Below are positions 27,601-35,780 of a stretch of DNA of 62,266 bases, piece after piece. The translations under genes and the position numbers were made by a program. Origin of the DNA: Flavobacteriales bacterium. GTDB taxonomy: Bacteria > Bacteroidota > Bacteroidia > Flavobacteriales_D > Crocinitomicaceae. The notes under the pieces are model-generated. The model did not search any database and was not told the DNA's origin. It saw nothing but the letters and a program-made list of their open reading frames with translations. Location: contig CANLIL010000011.1 in the NCBI GenBank assembly GCA_947491305.1, positions 1 to 62,266 on the forward strand, written 5' to 3'. Positions within the stretch are counted from its first letter, which is position 1. Each line of letters begins with the position of its first letter.

Positions 27601-27694
27601 TGCTTTATTGGATGAATTAATGCAATTAAAGAATCAAATCAAGCCTGTTGAAAAACAAGAAGAGACGATTATTGATGTTAAAGAAGAAAATTAA
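24632..27694 (+). CDS. Large secreted TPR-repeat protein
   Basis: 1020 residues. Signal peptide ending LVLVAQ (about residue 20), then tetratricopeptide repeats almost to the C-terminus; clear units include YFKVGKFYYQKKEFKEAIVW, AFYHIGECNLKLKKL and ARYTLAELYAKQEDYKKAD. Periplasmic or outer-membrane scaffold by inference. The next gene, an outer-membrane barrel, begins 1 base after its stop, so the two probably form one complex. Conserved pairs of this kind occur in Bacteroidota, but no function is firmly known to me. Confidence 0.85.
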   Translation: MKLKFIIFLLVLSPLVLVAQTSGKYKSEYVRFYKAEELFQKEQYAAARIEFRNFIQEQKDERDPQVIKSFYYEGIAALEMFNNDALDLLLAFNKNYPENIYKNSIYFKVGKFYYQKKEFKEAIVWLSQVNVFTLDSKEKDEYFFKLGYANFQEKNNVAARAAFSEMKDGSSTYAGPGLYYFSHIAYIDKAYQTALDGFLKLQTNTSFSKVVPYYIAQIYYLQGKYAEVTKYAASTLDTISVSNEIDLDHLIGDAYFRVGKYDEAIPYLEKYNKKHTTSRDDEYQLGFAYYKIGSYEKAISPFDKVAAKNDSLSQIAFYHIGECNLKLKKLVGARSAFEAASKREFNPMIQEDALYNFAILSYKLDLNPYDEAVIALEQFLLKFPESRRISDINQYLVNVYSSTNNYAKALISLDKLPKKDAKLKAVYQLVAYNQGVAFFQKDDFKNALQSFELVEKHPLEPSYTARARFWSAEAYFRLNKIDNAITSYKDFLAMPATLAAELKPDAYYNLGYAYLRNKDILQSIESFRLYCQSSTKNKTKLADAYSRIGDGYYMTKQNENAIKNYLEVIKLKVASEDQALFYLAKSYGFANQEDKKISHLLDLINNYKNSKYILQAVFEVANSYKAKSEFDKATRYFMQIIEDYPASNLVLPSRIEIADIHYKKWEYAKAEKEYLALLSSNGEDQQVCATVVRGLVDVYTATKQPEKASQMAIDYSCANISPEEQENMFYAPAIEAFRDSSFALAASNFEKYLVKFPTGRFKNDATFFMANAYFSAGDKEKAIVAYQKILEGANNSYTETSAARVAQHFYNSGKYDEAIVAYSRIDKLSSKPALIFNTKLGLMRCNFLLQNWENTVLNAKAVLESSQLNNAIRIEAEYAKGLAEFSLENYSEAKSNLEYVIKNATTVLAAEARYTLAELYAKQEDYKKADAEVNGLIKMKPSYNFWVAKGLLLQAKLSIVQKDYFQAEQRLRSIIDHYPIKDDEILTNANALLDELMQLKNQIKPVEKQEETIIDVKEEN

Positions 27695-27695
27695 G

Positions 27696-29408
27696 ATGAG
27701 ACATATTATTTTTTATTTTGTTATTGCACTTTCAACGAGTGTTTTTGGTCAAGGTGAACCTGACATTATTTGGAGTGGAAAAGCGATGCGTGAAGTTGAA
27801 CCAGCCTATCGCATCACGGAGCATCCTAAAATTATTGATACGGTAATTGCTACGTCAATAATTGATTATCCAACACTTGTGTTACAACATGCTACATCAA
27901 TAAAATTAGACAATATTAATGCCGCATCGATAAAAACGGAAGCAAAATTAACGCAATTCTATCAATCGTATTTAAAAATGGGAATAGGTTCAGAGTTGAT
28001 GCCTTTGGGGGAATTTTATTTTAATTCAAAACGTTCTCGGAAATATCTATACGGAGCACATGTTACTCATTTAAGTTCTTTCGGGAATTTTGATAATTAT
28101 GCTCCAGCGCAATTTGATAGAACAGGGCTTGCTTTAAATGGCGCGCTTATTGAAAAAAAATACACAGTAAATGGAAATCTTTTTTACACTAATCAAGGGT
28201 TCCATTATTATGGCTGGCAAATTCCAACAGATTCTGTTGATCGCTCAACAATCGCTCAACGATTTCAAGACATTGGTGGAGGGGTGAAATATGCAATTCA
28301 CGGAAAAGATAGCGCTACGTTGAACTATACTGTTGGATTAGATTACGCTAATTTTAGTACAAAAAAACCACTCGAAGATAGTCTTGCAGATTGGCGTACA
28401 AAAGAAAATTATTTCGCGATTTACGGATCAGGAACCTACAAAAAAGGAAAAGAAATCTTTGCAGCAGATTTATCTGTTCGTCATAATTCGTACAATTATG
28501 GAAAAGAAAATGACACGATTGTTGGCTACGGAAATGGGATATCGGTTGGGAATACGCTTGTAAATTTAAGTCCTTCCATTACCACTTTTTTAAAAAATAA
28601 CCGCATCAAAGTAAAATTTGGACTAGACATTGCGTTGGAAGCATTAAATGGCACAAAAGTTCACATTTATCCTGCGATTGAGGCAAAATACCCCTTGTTT
28701 AATGACATTATCATTCCGTATGCAGGTTTAAGAGGAGGAATCAAGCAACAAACATTTAAAACATTAGCGCGTGTCAATGAATTTATTTTGCCAAATATTC
28801 AATTATTAAATGAAAAAACACCCATTGATTTTTATTTTGGTTTTAAAGGAACGTTGACAAAACAATTGAGTTTTAACGCAAGTGCAAGCTTTGCAAAAAT
28901 TCAAAATAAAGCATTGTTTGTTAGCGATACCTTATATTCTGTCGGAAATAAGTTTAATGTAATTTACGACACCTTAACACTGTCAACTTTTGAAGGTTCT
29001 TTGTCTTATCAACAAAGTGAAAAGTTAAAAATTGATGGAATAGGTAGAATTTATTCGTATCAATTAAAAAATGAAATCTACGCTTGGAATTTACCAACGT
29101 GGCAAGTAATTTTGAGAGGAAGTTATAACTTATATGATAAATTTTTAATCAATTTAGATGTGAATTTTGAAGGTGGTAGAAAAGCGAAAGTGTATCAAAA
29201 AGATGCTGAAACCGTTGTTGAAAACAATCAATTTGCTCAACCACTTCAGTTTATTACAGATATTAATTTAGGAGTTGAATACCGATACAGTAAAAGAATT
29301 TCTGCCTTTATTCAATTCAACAACATTGCTTCACAGCGTTACTTCAGATGGTACAAAACGCCTGTTCAAATTTTCCAAGTAATGGGAGGAATTACAGTTC
29401 GTTTCTAA
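27696..29408 (+). CDS. Outer-membrane beta-barrel protein (TonB-receptor-like), partner of the TPR protein
   Basis: 570 residues from ATG 27696; the frame is open further left, but that part lies inside the TPR gene. Signal peptide ending TSVFGQ (about 19). The rest is a repeated barrel-strand pattern with tight turns, and the last strand (QIFQVMGGITVRF) ends in F, as outer-membrane proteins recognised by BamA do. It resembles the barrel portion of TonB-dependent receptors, but I see no plug domain or carboxypeptidase-regulatory domain. Directly downstream of the TPR gene. Confidence 0.8.
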   Translation: MRHIIFYFVIALSTSVFGQGEPDIIWSGKAMREVEPAYRITEHPKIIDTVIATSIIDYPTLVLQHATSIKLDNINAASIKTEAKLTQFYQSYLKMGIGSELMPLGEFYFNSKRSRKYLYGAHVTHLSSFGNFDNYAPAQFDRTGLALNGALIEKKYTVNGNLFYTNQGFHYYGWQIPTDSVDRSTIAQRFQDIGGGVKYAIHGKDSATLNYTVGLDYANFSTKKPLEDSLADWRTKENYFAIYGSGTYKKGKEIFAADLSVRHNSYNYGKENDTIVGYGNGISVGNTLVNLSPSITTFLKNNRIKVKFGLDIALEALNGTKVHIYPAIEAKYPLFNDIIIPYAGLRGGIKQQTFKTLARVNEFILPNIQLLNEKTPIDFYFGFKGTLTKQLSFNASASFAKIQNKALFVSDTLYSVGNKFNVIYDTLTLSTFEGSLSYQQSEKLKIDGIGRIYSYQLKNEIYAWNLPTWQVILRGSYNLYDKFLINLDVNFEGGRKAKVYQKDAETVVENNQFAQPLQFITDINLGVEYRYSKRISAFIQFNNIASQRYFRWYKTPVQIFQVMGGITVRF

Positions 29409-29428
29409 AAGTAACGTTGCTGAACAAA

Positions 29429-30079
29429 CTAAATTTTAGGTATATTATTCTTTTGAAAGAATGCTTTTTGGCGGATAAAAATAAAAATCACACCAATTGA
29501 TATTGAGGCATCTGCTAAATTCCAAATTGCAGGAAAAACTTGTTTCGTTCCAATAATTGGCACCCAAGTTGGCCACGTGGCATCGAATTTAAACATGTCA
29601 ACGACATTCCCTAATAAAAAGCCTGTTGGACGGGTTTCTATCGTCCCAAAAAAGCCGCAATCTGTTTTAATTCCAGAACCTTCTAAATGGTTAAATGCCA
29701 TGCAAGGGTCGTATGGAAAAATGAAGTCATAAAACATGGAATCGATCAAATTACCAAATGCACCAGCTATAATTAATCCAATTGCGACTAAAAAACCCGT
29801 TTTTGCCCCCGCTTTTGCTTGTTTGAACCAATAATAACCAATGCCACTTATTGCTACGATTCTAAAAATACTTAAGGCTAATTTATGCCACATTTTATTT
29901 CCGAAGGTTGTACCAAAAGCCATCCCTTGGTTTTCAATGTACTCCAAAACAAACCAATTACCAAAAACTGAAACATCTTCTCCTGGTTGAAAATGTGTTT
30001 TGATGTAAATTTTTATCAATTGGTCACAAAGTAAAATGAGGGCAACGATGGCCCCCACTAAAAATAATTTATTTTTCAA
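29429..30079 (-). CDS. lspA: Lipoprotein signal peptidase
   Basis: 216 residues. Four membrane helices; the aspartyl-protease pair is D113 (FGNLIDS) and D190 (IWNLADAS). About 75 residues separate the two aspartates, far more than the roughly 19 in E. coli LspA; the extra loop (about 115-175) contains two cysteines and lies on the periplasmic side. I recall similar long forms in Bacteroidota. Cuts the signal peptide of prolipoproteins such as the seven found in this window. TTG start at 30079, 4 bases after the DksA-like gene. Confidence 0.93.
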   Translation of the reverse strand: MKNKLFLVGAIVALILLCDQLIKIYIKTHFQPGEDVSVFGNWFVLEYIENQGMAFGTTFGNKMWHKLALSIFRIVAISGIGYYWFKQAKAGAKTGFLVAIGLIIAGAFGNLIDSMFYDFIFPYDPCMAFNHLEGSGIKTDCGFFGTIETRPTGFLLGNVVDMFKFDATWPTWVPIIGTKQVFPAIWNLADASISIGVIFIFIRQKAFFQKNNIPKI

Positions 30080-30083
30080 TCTA

Positions 30084-30467
30084 TTAGTTGTTTTGAGCGT
30101 TTTTTGCTTCGATGCTCATTGTTGCATGCGGCACTAAACGTAAACGTTCCTTTGCAATTAATTTACCCGTTACACGACAAATTCCGTATGTTTTGTTTTC
30201 AATTCGAATCAAAGCAGCTTGTAAACTTTGAATAAATTTTTCTTGGCGCGCTGCTAATTGAGACATTTCTTCGCGTGATAAGGTTTCTGAACCGTCTTCC
30301 ATCATATTGAATGTTCGACCAGTATCATCTGTACCGTGATCATCATTGTGTGAAAGTGAACCTAATAATAGATCAAAATCAATTTGTGCTTCTTTTAATT
30401 TATTTTGAATTAATTCTTTAAATTCTGTTAATTCAGAATCTGTGAATCGTGTTTTTTCTTGTGTCAT
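30084..30467 (-). CDS. TraR/DksA-family regulator
   Basis: 127 residues. N-terminal coiled coil (about 10-95) and a C-terminal zinc-finger-like knuckle YGICRVTGKLIAKERL ... VPHATMSIEAK. Only one cysteine of the four in the DksA zinc finger remains; this degenerate C-x-x-T-G form is common in Bacteroidota. Expected to bind RNA polymerase in its secondary channel, affecting stringent-type control. Followed after 4 bases by lspA, a frequent Bacteroidota neighbour pair. Confidence 0.85.
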   Translation of the reverse strand: MTQEKTRFTDSELTEFKELIQNKLKEAQIDFDLLLGSLSHNDDHGTDDTGRTFNMMEDGSETLSREEMSQLAARQEKFIQSLQAALIRIENKTYGICRVTGKLIAKERLRLVPHATMSIEAKNAQNN

Positions 30468-30507
30468 AAAAAATTGTTTAAATACCTTCCCTTTTTATTA
30501 GTGGGGA

Positions 30508-30515
30508 CAAATATA
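30508..30515 (-). promoter_or_regulatory. -7 promoter box of the dksA-like/lspA unit
   Basis: Perfect TATATTTG on the minus strand, 40 bases ahead of ATG 30467. Confidence 0.45.
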
Positions 30516-30624
30516 TTTTAAAATTAGAAAGAATTCATCATTTTTCAGTACGAAATAATAACAATTTAATGAATTAATTCAATTAAATTCATCTTAAAAC
30601 AGAATAGGGTGCTTTATATTTGAT

Positions 30625-30632
30625 TATCTTCG
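30625..30632 (+). promoter_or_regulatory. -7 promoter box of the 30637 gene
   Basis: TATCTTCG, one mismatch to TAnnTTTG, 4 bases before the GTG start at 30637. The same box-to-start distance is seen at purN and at 16884, which supports this GTG as the start. Confidence 0.45.
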
Positions 30633-30636
30633 CTTT

Positions 30637-31590
30637 GTGTTAAAATTATTTTTAGGAAATAGAGCAGGTGTTTTGATCGTTTTGCCATTTATAGTTCTGG
30701 CTTACATTTATTTGAATTCACTTACGAATTATTATCAACAAGGCACATCCATAAACTTAGGTTTATGGGGTGAAATGAAGAATTCTTTTGGACTACTTTC
30801 AAAAATTTTAGGCGGGTTATTAGTTCTTTCCAATGCATTTTTGATCAATTGGATTTTCAATACCAATGAATTTTATGAGCGAAACACTTACATTCCAGCA
30901 TTGTTGTATGTAGTTTTAATGAGTTTTTACCATTCGCTCTATTCAATTGATGGTTTACTAATTGCGCATACATTCTTGATTTTACTACTAGTAAAATTGT
31001 ACCAACTAGGTCAAAATAGTGACGCGCGAAAAACCATCTTTAATGGGGCAATTTTTGCTGGAATCGCGGCCACATTTCATCCGCCATTATTTGTTTTGTT
31101 ACCATTATTAATCACCATGGTTTTAATCATCCGACCCTTTGTTTTCCGCGAATTCATATTATTGATAATGGGCATATTGGTGCCTACAATTTATGCGCTG
31201 TTTTTTTACCATTACTACAATCATAAAATCGATTTTCAGCTATTAAAACAAGTTTCAGACTATCAAAAAAAACATATTGACTTCATTGTAACAGCAAGTT
31301 TATTTGTCATACTTTTCCTTTTTAGCTTAGTAGGAATTAGTTCCAAAATGCAAAAATCAAGTATTCGTTTGAAAAAATTAGTCCGTATTTTGTGGATATA
31401 TGTTGCTATTGCTGTGTTATTAGGAAGTTGGGATTACTTCATGTTTGGTCAAATTGAACGATTTAGTTTTTTAATGATTCCCTTGTGTTTTTTCTTGCCT
31501 TTTTCATTTACCACAAAAAAGAATCAATTCATTACAACTATTTTGTTTTATTTGACATTTGTGTATTCATTTGTTAATTTCTTCCTTTAA
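30637..31590 (+). CDS. Multi-pass membrane protein, DUF6427-like
   Basis: 317 residues with 8-10 hydrophobic segments. The middle part (about 130-200: AIFAGIAATFHPPLFVLLPLL ... IRPFVFREFILLIMGILVPTIYALFF) fits my recollection of the flavobacterial DUF6427 family. Function unknown. GTG start at 30637, chosen because the -7 box sits 4 bases upstream and no ATG gives a full first helix. Upstream of purQ on the same strand with an 81-base gap that holds a separate promoter. Confidence 0.7.
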   Translation: MLKLFLGNRAGVLIVLPFIVLAYIYLNSLTNYYQQGTSINLGLWGEMKNSFGLLSKILGGLLVLSNAFLINWIFNTNEFYERNTYIPALLYVVLMSFYHSLYSIDGLLIAHTFLILLLVKLYQLGQNSDARKTIFNGAIFAGIAATFHPPLFVLLPLLITMVLIIRPFVFREFILLIMGILVPTIYALFFYHYYNHKIDFQLLKQVSDYQKKHIDFIVTASLFVILFLFSLVGISSKMQKSSIRLKKLVRILWIYVAIAVLLGSWDYFMFGQIERFSFLMIPLCFFLPFSFTTKKNQFITTILFYLTFVYSFVNFFL

Positions 31591-31619
31591 TCTTCCCTTT
31601 TTAAAAGGATTATTTTGAT

Positions 31620-31627
31620 TAATTTTG
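31620..31627 (+). promoter_or_regulatory. -7 promoter box of purQ-purD
   Basis: Perfect TAATTTTG, 44 bases before the purQ ATG; the leader between them contains the hairpin at 31643-31656. Confidence 0.5.
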
Positions 31628-31642
31628 CATAGATTTTTATTT

Positions 31643-31656
31643 GTGAGGAAACTCAC
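31643..31656 (+). promoter_or_regulatory. GNRA-capped hairpin in the purQ leader
   Basis: GTGAG (31643-31647), GAAA loop, CTCAC (31652-31656). Ends 15 bases before the purQ ATG, so it lies in the ribosome-binding zone. It does not resemble a purine riboswitch. Confidence 0.45.
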
Positions 31657-31671
31657 TTAATTCTTTATAAC

Positions 31672-32358
31672 ATGAAATTTGGAGTTGTTACTTTTCCTGG
31701 GTCGAACTGCGATGAGGATATGGTGTATGTTTTACAAGACTTGATGGGTCAAAAAGTGGAACGACTTTGGCACAAAGATACCGATCTTAAAGGGGTTGAT
31801 TTTGTTGTTTTACCAGGCGGGTTCTCTTTTGGCGATTATCTGCGTTCTGGAGCGATTGCTAAATTATCACCAATCATGGGCGAAGTTATCAACCATGCTA
31901 ATAAAGGAGGATATGTTTTAGGCGTGTGTAATGGCTTTCAAATTTTAACAGAATCTGGTTTATTAGAGGGTGCATTATTACACAACAACAATCAAAAATT
32001 TATTTGTAAAAATGTTTTTTTAAAACCAGTTTCTCAAACAGCTGCAATTACAAAAGGGTTGGATCTAAATCAAACAGTTAAAATTCCAATTGCACATGGT
32101 GAAGGGCGCTTTTTCGCCGATCAAGAAACCATGAAAAGAATTGAAGATAATGATCAAATACTATTTCAATATTGTTCTCAAGATGGTATCGTTTCGGATG
32201 AATTTAATCCGAATGGCGCGTTATTGAACATCGCAGGAATTACAAATTCGAATAAAAATGTATTTGGTATGATGCCACATCCTGAACGTGCTTCTGATAA
32301 ATTTGTAGCAAATGAAGATGGAAAATTAATTTTTGAATCATTATTAAAATATTGCTAA
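31672..32358 (+). CDS. purQ: Phosphoribosylformylglycinamidine synthase, glutaminase subunit
   Basis: 228 residues. Class I glutamine amidotransferase with nucleophile C86 in GVCNGFQIL and the H-x-E pair in PHPERAS. Supplies ammonia to PurL for FGAM formation. A stand-alone PurQ means the three-subunit enzyme (PurS, PurQ, small PurL), not the single large PurL found in many Bacteroidota; purS and purL are not in the window. purD follows after 13 bases. Confidence 0.96.
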   Translation: MKFGVVTFPGSNCDEDMVYVLQDLMGQKVERLWHKDTDLKGVDFVVLPGGFSFGDYLRSGAIAKLSPIMGEVINHANKGGYVLGVCNGFQILTESGLLEGALLHNNNQKFICKNVFLKPVSQTAAITKGLDLNQTVKIPIAHGEGRFFADQETMKRIEDNDQILFQYCSQDGIVSDEFNPNGALLNIAGITNSNKNVFGMMPHPERASDKFVANEDGKLIFESLLKYC

Positions 32359-32371
32359 AGCAACTTAAATT

Positions 32372-33646
32372 ATGAGAGTTTTATTGTTAGGATCTGGTGG
32401 AAGAGAACATGCATTGTCATGGAAAATTGCGCAAAGTTCAGCCTTAGAGGAATTATTTATTGCTCCTGGTAATGCTGGAACACGTCAATTTGGAAAAAAT
32501 TGCGCGATTAACCCAACTGATTTCGAAGCCATTAAAACTTTTGTACTGGAAAACCGAATCAACATGCTTGTTGTTGGCCCAGAAGAACCTTTAGTAAAAG
32601 GGATACACGATTTTTTCTTAGCAGACGAATCCTTGAAAAATGTGCCTGTAATTGGGCCAAATAAATACGCCGCTCAATTAGAAGGAAGTAAAGATTTCGC
32701 AAAGAAATTCATGATGCGTCACAATATTCCTACCGCAAAATACGCAACGTTTACAAAAGATACACTTCAAGAAGGTTATGCTTTTCTTGAGAGCATGAAG
32801 GAGCCGTATGTATTAAAAGCAGACGGTTTAGCTGCTGGAAAAGGGGTCTTAATTTTAGATAATCTAAAAGAGGCAAAAGCTGAATTAAAAAGTATGCTTG
32901 CCGATGCCAAATTTGGAGAAGCAAGTTCACGTGTCGTTATTGAACAGTTTTTAAAAGGAATTGAATTGTCTGTTTTTGTTATTACAGACGGGGACGCCTA
33001 CAAGTTATTGCCTGAAGCAAAAGATTATAAACGAATCGGTGAAGGTGACACTGGTTTAAATACGGGTGGAATGGGTGCTGTTTCTCCAGTTCCTTTTGCA
33101 GATGCAGCCTTTATGGATAAAGTTAAAAATCAAATTATTATCCCGACTGTCAAAGGACTTAAGAATGATGCAATTCCATACAAAGGGTTTATTTTCTTTG
33201 GGCTTATTAATGTAAAAGGAGATCCGTATGTAATTGAATATAATTGCAGAATGGGCGACCCAGAAACTGAAGTAGTAATTCCAAGATTAAAATCTGATAT
33301 ATTAGATTTATTTGAAGGTGTCGCAACAAATACACTTTCAGAATGTGATGTGCAATTTGAAGAAAAAGCCGCTGCAACAGTAATGATGGTTGCTGGGGGT
33401 TATCCTGAAACGTATGAAAAAGGCAAGCAATTATATGGCTTAAACGTAGCTACTGACAGTCTTTTGTTTCATGCGGGTACATCTAGTGATGGACCAGCTG
33501 TTCTTTCTGCAGGAGGAAGAGTATTGGCAGTAACATCTTATGGTAAAAACTTAGAAATCGCCTTGTCAAGATCGTATGCAACACTTGAAAACATTGAGTT
33601 TGAAAATGCATATTATAGAAAAGATATTGGTTTTGATGTTGTTTAA
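32372..33646 (+). CDS. purD: Phosphoribosylamine-glycine ligase
   Basis: 424 residues, full-length GARS of the ATP-grasp fold. N-terminal LLLGSGGREHAL, central ATP-grasp part with VLKADGLAAGKGV, and the metal site IEYNCRMGDPETE. Joins phosphoribosylamine and glycine with ATP, the second step of purine synthesis. Co-transcribed with purQ. Confidence 0.97.
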   Translation: MRVLLLGSGGREHALSWKIAQSSALEELFIAPGNAGTRQFGKNCAINPTDFEAIKTFVLENRINMLVVGPEEPLVKGIHDFFLADESLKNVPVIGPNKYAAQLEGSKDFAKKFMMRHNIPTAKYATFTKDTLQEGYAFLESMKEPYVLKADGLAAGKGVLILDNLKEAKAELKSMLADAKFGEASSRVVIEQFLKGIELSVFVITDGDAYKLLPEAKDYKRIGEGDTGLNTGGMGAVSPVPFADAAFMDKVKNQIIIPTVKGLKNDAIPYKGFIFFGLINVKGDPYVIEYNCRMGDPETEVVIPRLKSDILDLFEGVATNTLSECDVQFEEKAAATVMMVAGGYPETYEKGKQLYGLNVATDSLLFHAGTSSDGPAVLSAGGRVLAVTSYGKNLEIALSRSYATLENIEFENAYYRKDIGFDVV

Positions 33647-33684
33647 TACATATTTTCTAACTTTATGGAAGATTAACTGCTAAA

Positions 33685-34947
33685 ATGGACTATTCCTTTT
33701 ATACGCTTATCATTCTTTTATCCTTACTATTTTCTGCATTTTTTTCAGGAATGGAGATTGCATTTTTATCCTCTAACCGCTTGAAAATTGAATTGGACCG
33801 ACACAAAGGCACTTTCAACGGAAAAGTGATGGGAAGATTCTACAAAAAAGAATCCTTTTTTATAGCATTATTATTACTTGGAAATAATACCGCATTGGTT
33901 TTATTTGGTATTTATGCTGCAAAAATTTTAGAACCAATTATTGAAAATTGGGGGATATTAGAACCAGCATTGATATTAATTATTCAGACCATACTATCTA
34001 CTTTGCTTGTGTTAGTTGTGTCTGAATTTTTACCGAAGGCTTTGGTCCAAATAAATCCAAATGGATTTTTGCGCATTGCAACAACTCCCATGCTATTAAT
34101 TTACAGCTTGTTATACCTTCCTACTCAACTTGTTATGTTTGTAAGCGGGTTATTTCTTCGGCTGTTAAAAACAGATCGTTCGAATTCTGCAAAGGTATTT
34201 TCAATTGTCGATTTAGAACATTATGTTCAAGATATTTCCGCGCGCATCAAAGAAGAGCAAGATTTTGGCAATGAAATGCAAATTTTACAAAATGCCTTAG
34301 ATTTCAGAACAATCAAAGCGCGAGATTGCATGGTGCCACGAACTGAAATAATTGCGATTGAAGTAGACGAAGCGATCGAACGATTGAACAAACTATTTAT
34401 TGATAATGGTTTATCTAAAATAATTGTTTACCGTAAAACAATTGACAACATCATTGGCTACGTTCACTCATTTGAACTATTCAAATCGCCGGTTTCAATT
34501 AAACAGATTTTACTCCCAATTTCCTTTGTTCCATCTGCCATGCCTGGAAAAGAATTGTTAGAGTTATTTACGAAACAAGCTGGAAATATTGCTGTTGTCG
34601 TTGATGAATACGGCGGAACAGCAGGAATCGTTACGATTGAAGATGTTGTCGAAGAAATTTTTGGTGAAATTGAAGATGAACACGATGTAGAGGATTTATT
34701 AGAAGAAAAAATTTCAGAAGACTCCTACCGATTTTCAGCGCGTTTAGAAATTGATTATTTAAACAATGAATACGGGTTTAATTTACCTGAATCTGATGAA
34801 TATGAAACGCTTGGCGGATTTATAATCCATCAATTAGAAACAATTCCAGCATTAGGTGAAATCATTGAATTAGAAAATAGTACACTAGAAATAGAAAAAG
34901 TAAGTGATCGTAGAATTGAAGTTGTCTGTTTAAAAATTAATGAATGA
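33685..34947 (+). CDS. CNNM/CorC-type membrane protein with CBS domains
   Basis: 420 residues. Layout: DUF21 transmembrane domain with four helices (about 5-150), two CBS domains (about 205-325, with MVPRTEIIAI and VVDEYGGTAGIVTIEDVVEEIFGEI), and a C-terminal CorC/HlyC domain (about 340-420). Family members export Mg2+ or Co2+ or regulate that export; the gliding protein GldE belongs to the same superfamily, but no gld gene is adjacent. Its stop overlaps the start of the next gene by four bases (ATGA). Confidence 0.87.
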   Translation: MDYSFYTLIILLSLLFSAFFSGMEIAFLSSNRLKIELDRHKGTFNGKVMGRFYKKESFFIALLLLGNNTALVLFGIYAAKILEPIIENWGILEPALILIIQTILSTLLVLVVSEFLPKALVQINPNGFLRIATTPMLLIYSLLYLPTQLVMFVSGLFLRLLKTDRSNSAKVFSIVDLEHYVQDISARIKEEQDFGNEMQILQNALDFRTIKARDCMVPRTEIIAIEVDEAIERLNKLFIDNGLSKIIVYRKTIDNIIGYVHSFELFKSPVSIKQILLPISFVPSAMPGKELLELFTKQAGNIAVVVDEYGGTAGIVTIEDVVEEIFGEIEDEHDVEDLLEEKISEDSYRFSARLEIDYLNNEYGFNLPESDEYETLGGFIIHQLETIPALGEIIELENSTLEIEKVSDRRIEVVCLKINE

Positions 34948-35768
34948 AACGATTAATTGCGCTTTCATTGTTGCTTTCAGCATGCTCAAAGTATACAACG
35001 TCAACTTACAAATTACCCAAAGAACTTAAAGAAATTTCTGGATTTGCTATTTTTAATGATTCTTTGTTAATCGCGCATAATGACAGCGGAAATGAACCAA
35101 AAATCTATTTTTTAACTAAAAAAGGTAAAATTGTTCATACATGTACCATTAACAATACAACAAACACAGATTGGGAAGATATTTCAATTGACCCAAATGG
35201 GACTATTTATATAGCTGATGTTGGCAACAATTTGAACAGCCGCACCAATTTATCAATTGTAAAAATAGACGGTAAATTAGCCATTAATCAAGCTGCTTGT
35301 CCGGCTGAAATCATTCAATTTTCCTATAAAAATCAACTTGATTTTCCTCCAAAAAATTCAGATTTAAACTTTGATTGTGAAGCCATCGCTTGGCACAATG
35401 ATTCATTAATATTATTAACGAAGCCCCGAACAATTCCATGGAAAGGATTCGCTTATATTTATTCACTTTCTACACAAGTTGGCGCATATCAACTGAGTCC
35501 AAAAGATTCCCTTTTTATTGGTAAAAATGGCTGGAAAAAAGATGCACCTACAGCACTTGAAATTGTTGAAAATCATGCGCTTGTTTTAACGTATAACCGA
35601 TTTATGTTATTTGACATTCATGCGCAAAAATGGAGATTAAAATCTTCGCATGTATTTAAAAACATTAGTCAAAAAGAAGCAATTACAACTGATCGACATG
35701 CAATATACATTGGTGCAGAAAAACACCGTTTGCTGGGGGGTCCTTTTTTATATATTTTAGAAAAGTAA
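34944..35768 (+). CDS. Predicted lipoprotein with propeller-like repeats
   Basis: 274 residues. Lipobox LSAC with C14. The body has repeats of the form ISGFAIFNDSLLIAHNDSGNEPKIYFL, TDWEDISIDPNGTIYIADVGNN and NFDCEAIAWHNDSLILLTKPR, that is, a beta-propeller of about four to six blades; the DWED-G-D-N pattern recurs in Bacteroidota surface proteins. Function unknown. ATGA overlap with the CBS-domain gene and a 12-base gap to the S9 peptidase place it in a three-gene operon. Confidence 0.75.
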   Translation: MKRLIALSLLLSACSKYTTSTYKLPKELKEISGFAIFNDSLLIAHNDSGNEPKIYFLTKKGKIVHTCTINNTTNTDWEDISIDPNGTIYIADVGNNLNSRTNLSIVKIDGKLAINQAACPAEIIQFSYKNQLDFPPKNSDLNFDCEAIAWHNDSLILLTKPRTIPWKGFAYIYSLSTQVGAYQLSPKDSLFIGKNGWKKDAPTALEIVENHALVLTYNRFMLFDIHAQKWRLKSSHVFKNISQKEAITTDRHAIYIGAEKHRLLGGPFLYILEK

Positions 35769-35780
35769 AATTTATCGGTT

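Noticed and set aside
29429-30079. Insertion of a foreign segment in lspA between the catalytic aspartates
   Set aside because: The longer loop is probably a phylum-wide trait; both catalytic residues and flanking helices are intact.
30084-30467. Degenerate zinc finger of the DksA-like protein as a novel feature
   Set aside because: The C-x-x-T-G form with a single cysteine is, as far as I recall, usual for this family in the phylum.
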